From Bacteroidota bacterium (GTDB lineage: Bacteria > Bacteroidota > Bacteroidia > Chitinophagales > Chitinophagaceae): 7,770 nt of DNA. Shown piece after piece: positions 6,946 to 7,770 of this stretch. Numbering within the stretch: position 1 is the stretch's first letter; each line of letters starts with the position of its first letter. The notes beneath the pieces are model-generated. The model made no database searches, was not told where the DNA came from, and worked only from the letters and a program-made list of their open reading frames with translations. The position numbers were made by a program, and so were the translations under genes. The stretch lies in contig JAJXYG010000023.1 of NCBI GenBank assembly GCA_021780705.1, positions 1 through 7,770 of the forward strand, read 5' to 3'.

Positions 6946-7770
6946 GGCACGTCGTTGAGAGAAATCGGTGGCAGGGACTTCCTGGCCATCAACTGGGTGA
7001 TGTTATTTTCATCAACGGTCTGGCAGGGTACTTTATTTAGCAGTTTCGGGAGATTTTCCCGTTTGTTCAGGCTCTTGAAATAGAGTTTGTCGTAGTAACG
7101 CAGCAGAATATCAAAGCAATCCCGGATCCGGCCCGACTTCAGGGAGGCGATGGCTTCAAGGGTCTCCCTGCCGCCCAGCCTTTTTTCTATTTTGAGGATG
7201 GACTCCACCAGGCCGTCGGTCGGAAAGATCCCATAATTACTGACTATATAGTCCAGCCGGCTCTCAAAAGGAATGTCCAGAAAATATAGCGGGCTTTGTC
7301 TCATCTGGTCCCAGAATTTTCCGGGAACCCCTACCGACCCGATATGCCGGCTTTCATCTTCTACCCATATTACCGGGGCCATCGCTTCTGAACAGGTGCC
7401 ATCCTCCTGTGCCTGGGTACTTTGCGAGCCGGAAAGCCGGAATAATTCCAGGGCCACCTGGTTTTCAAACATCTCCTGACCGGGCTGGGGCGCTTCTCCC
7501 AGCCAGCCAAAGGCAGAACCCTTGTGGTGGGCCAGGGCTTCAAGGTCCAGGGTCCTTTCTCCTTTATTTTTCAATTCTTTCAGCAGTCGGGTTTTCCCCG
7601 AGCCGGTAAAACCGCCCAGGACCCGCAGGTGATACGGCTTTTCGAACTGGGCCAGGGCCCAGTTTCGGTACGCCTTGTATCCTCCCTTTAACTGGTATAC
7701 CCGGAAACCGTACAGGTCCAGCAACCAGGCAATGGCCCCGCTTCTCATCCCGCCCCGCCAGCAGTGCACC
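6942..7770 (-). CDS. mnmH: tRNA 2-selenouridine synthase (MnmH/SelU), N-terminus cut by window edge
   Basis: MnmH replaces the sulfur of 2-thiouridine with selenium at wobble position 34 of certain tRNAs, using selenophosphate from SelD and a geranylated intermediate. The frame is open at base 7770; 276 codons including the stop are visible, against 364 residues in E. coli, so about 90 N-terminal residues lie outside. The visible part begins inside the rhodanese domain at VHCWRGGMRSG, whose Cys (codon 7763-7761) is the catalytic one. A P-loop, GGFTGSGKT, follows at visible residues 52-60, then LDLEALAHHKGSAFG and WVEDESRHIGSVGVP, both typical of the family's C-terminal ATPase-like domain. Before WVEDES there is a polar stretch (visible residues about 114-132, with SGSQSTQAQEDG) that looks like an insertion compared with what I remember of E. 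coli. The gene ends at TGA overlapping the ATG of the next gene. With selD nearby it forms a tRNA selenation pair. Confidence 0.96.
   Translation of the reverse strand, partial: VHCWRGGMRSGAIAWLLDLYGFRVYQLKGGYKAYRNWALAQFEKPYHLRVLGGFTGSGKTRLLKELKNKGERTLDLEALAHHKGSAFGWLGEAPQPGQEMFENQVALELFRLSGSQSTQAQEDGTCSEAMAPVIWVEDESRHIGSVGVPGKFWDQMRQSPLYFLDIPFESRLDYIVSNYGIFPTDGLVESILKIEKRLGGRETLEAIASLKSGRIRDCFDILLRYYDKLYFKSLNKRENLPKLLNKVPCQTVDENNITQLMARKSLPPISLNDVP

Noticed and set aside
1..7770. Mobile element, defence system, CRISPR or selenocysteine (SECIS/TGA) features
   Set aside because: I saw no transposase, integrase, toxin-antitoxin pair, direct-repeat array or in-frame TGA interrupting a conserved gene. 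The active-site residue of SelD is coded as a standard cysteine.

Overview
The window comes from a member of the Bacteroidota, most likely the Chitinophagales/Chitinophagaceae (the family-level placement is inference). Four things point there: an IPExxxVDY-type small protein, a secreted protein with a C-terminal domain I associate with Chitinophagaceae, promoter-like TAnnTTTG hexamer-type elements, and start codons without clear Shine-Dalgarno sequences. The DNA is close to half GC and densely coding. I see no RNA genes, insertion sequences, prophage genes or CRISPR arrays.

Layout. (1) Positions 1-1923, minus strand: feoB, the ferrous iron transporter, cut at its C-terminus by the window edge and starting at a TTG codon. 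(2) Positions 1924-2064: a short divergent intergenic region with a candidate promoter for each side and a small perfect palindrome. (3) Positions 2065-4414, plus strand: three closely spaced genes, namely a secreted M28-family zinc aminopeptidase with a C-terminal PDZ domain, an IPExxxVDY-family small protein, and a short pterin-4a-carbinolamine dehydratase (phhB). (4) Positions 4432-7770, minus strand and convergent with phhB: a selenium cassette read mnmH (N-terminus missing), then a secreted two-domain protein of unknown function, then selD. The mnmH stop and the start of the unknown gene overlap by 4 bp, and the unknown gene and selD are 24 bp apart, so the three look like one transcript.

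How the genes work together. SelD makes selenophosphate from selenide and ATP. MnmH uses selenophosphate to convert 2-thiouridine to 2-selenouridine at the wobble base of certain tRNAs, so the two form a functional pair that needs no selenocysteine machinery. The protein between them is exported and carries two tandem 79-residue repeats in a low-complexity linker; nothing in its sequence ties it to selenium. FeoB stands alone on its side, with no feoA upstream and no FeoA domain fused at its N-terminus.

Nothing here is clearly a new system. The best leads are the secreted repeat protein embedded in the selenium operon, the non-canonical start and altered G4 motif of FeoB, and the palindrome between the divergent promoters.
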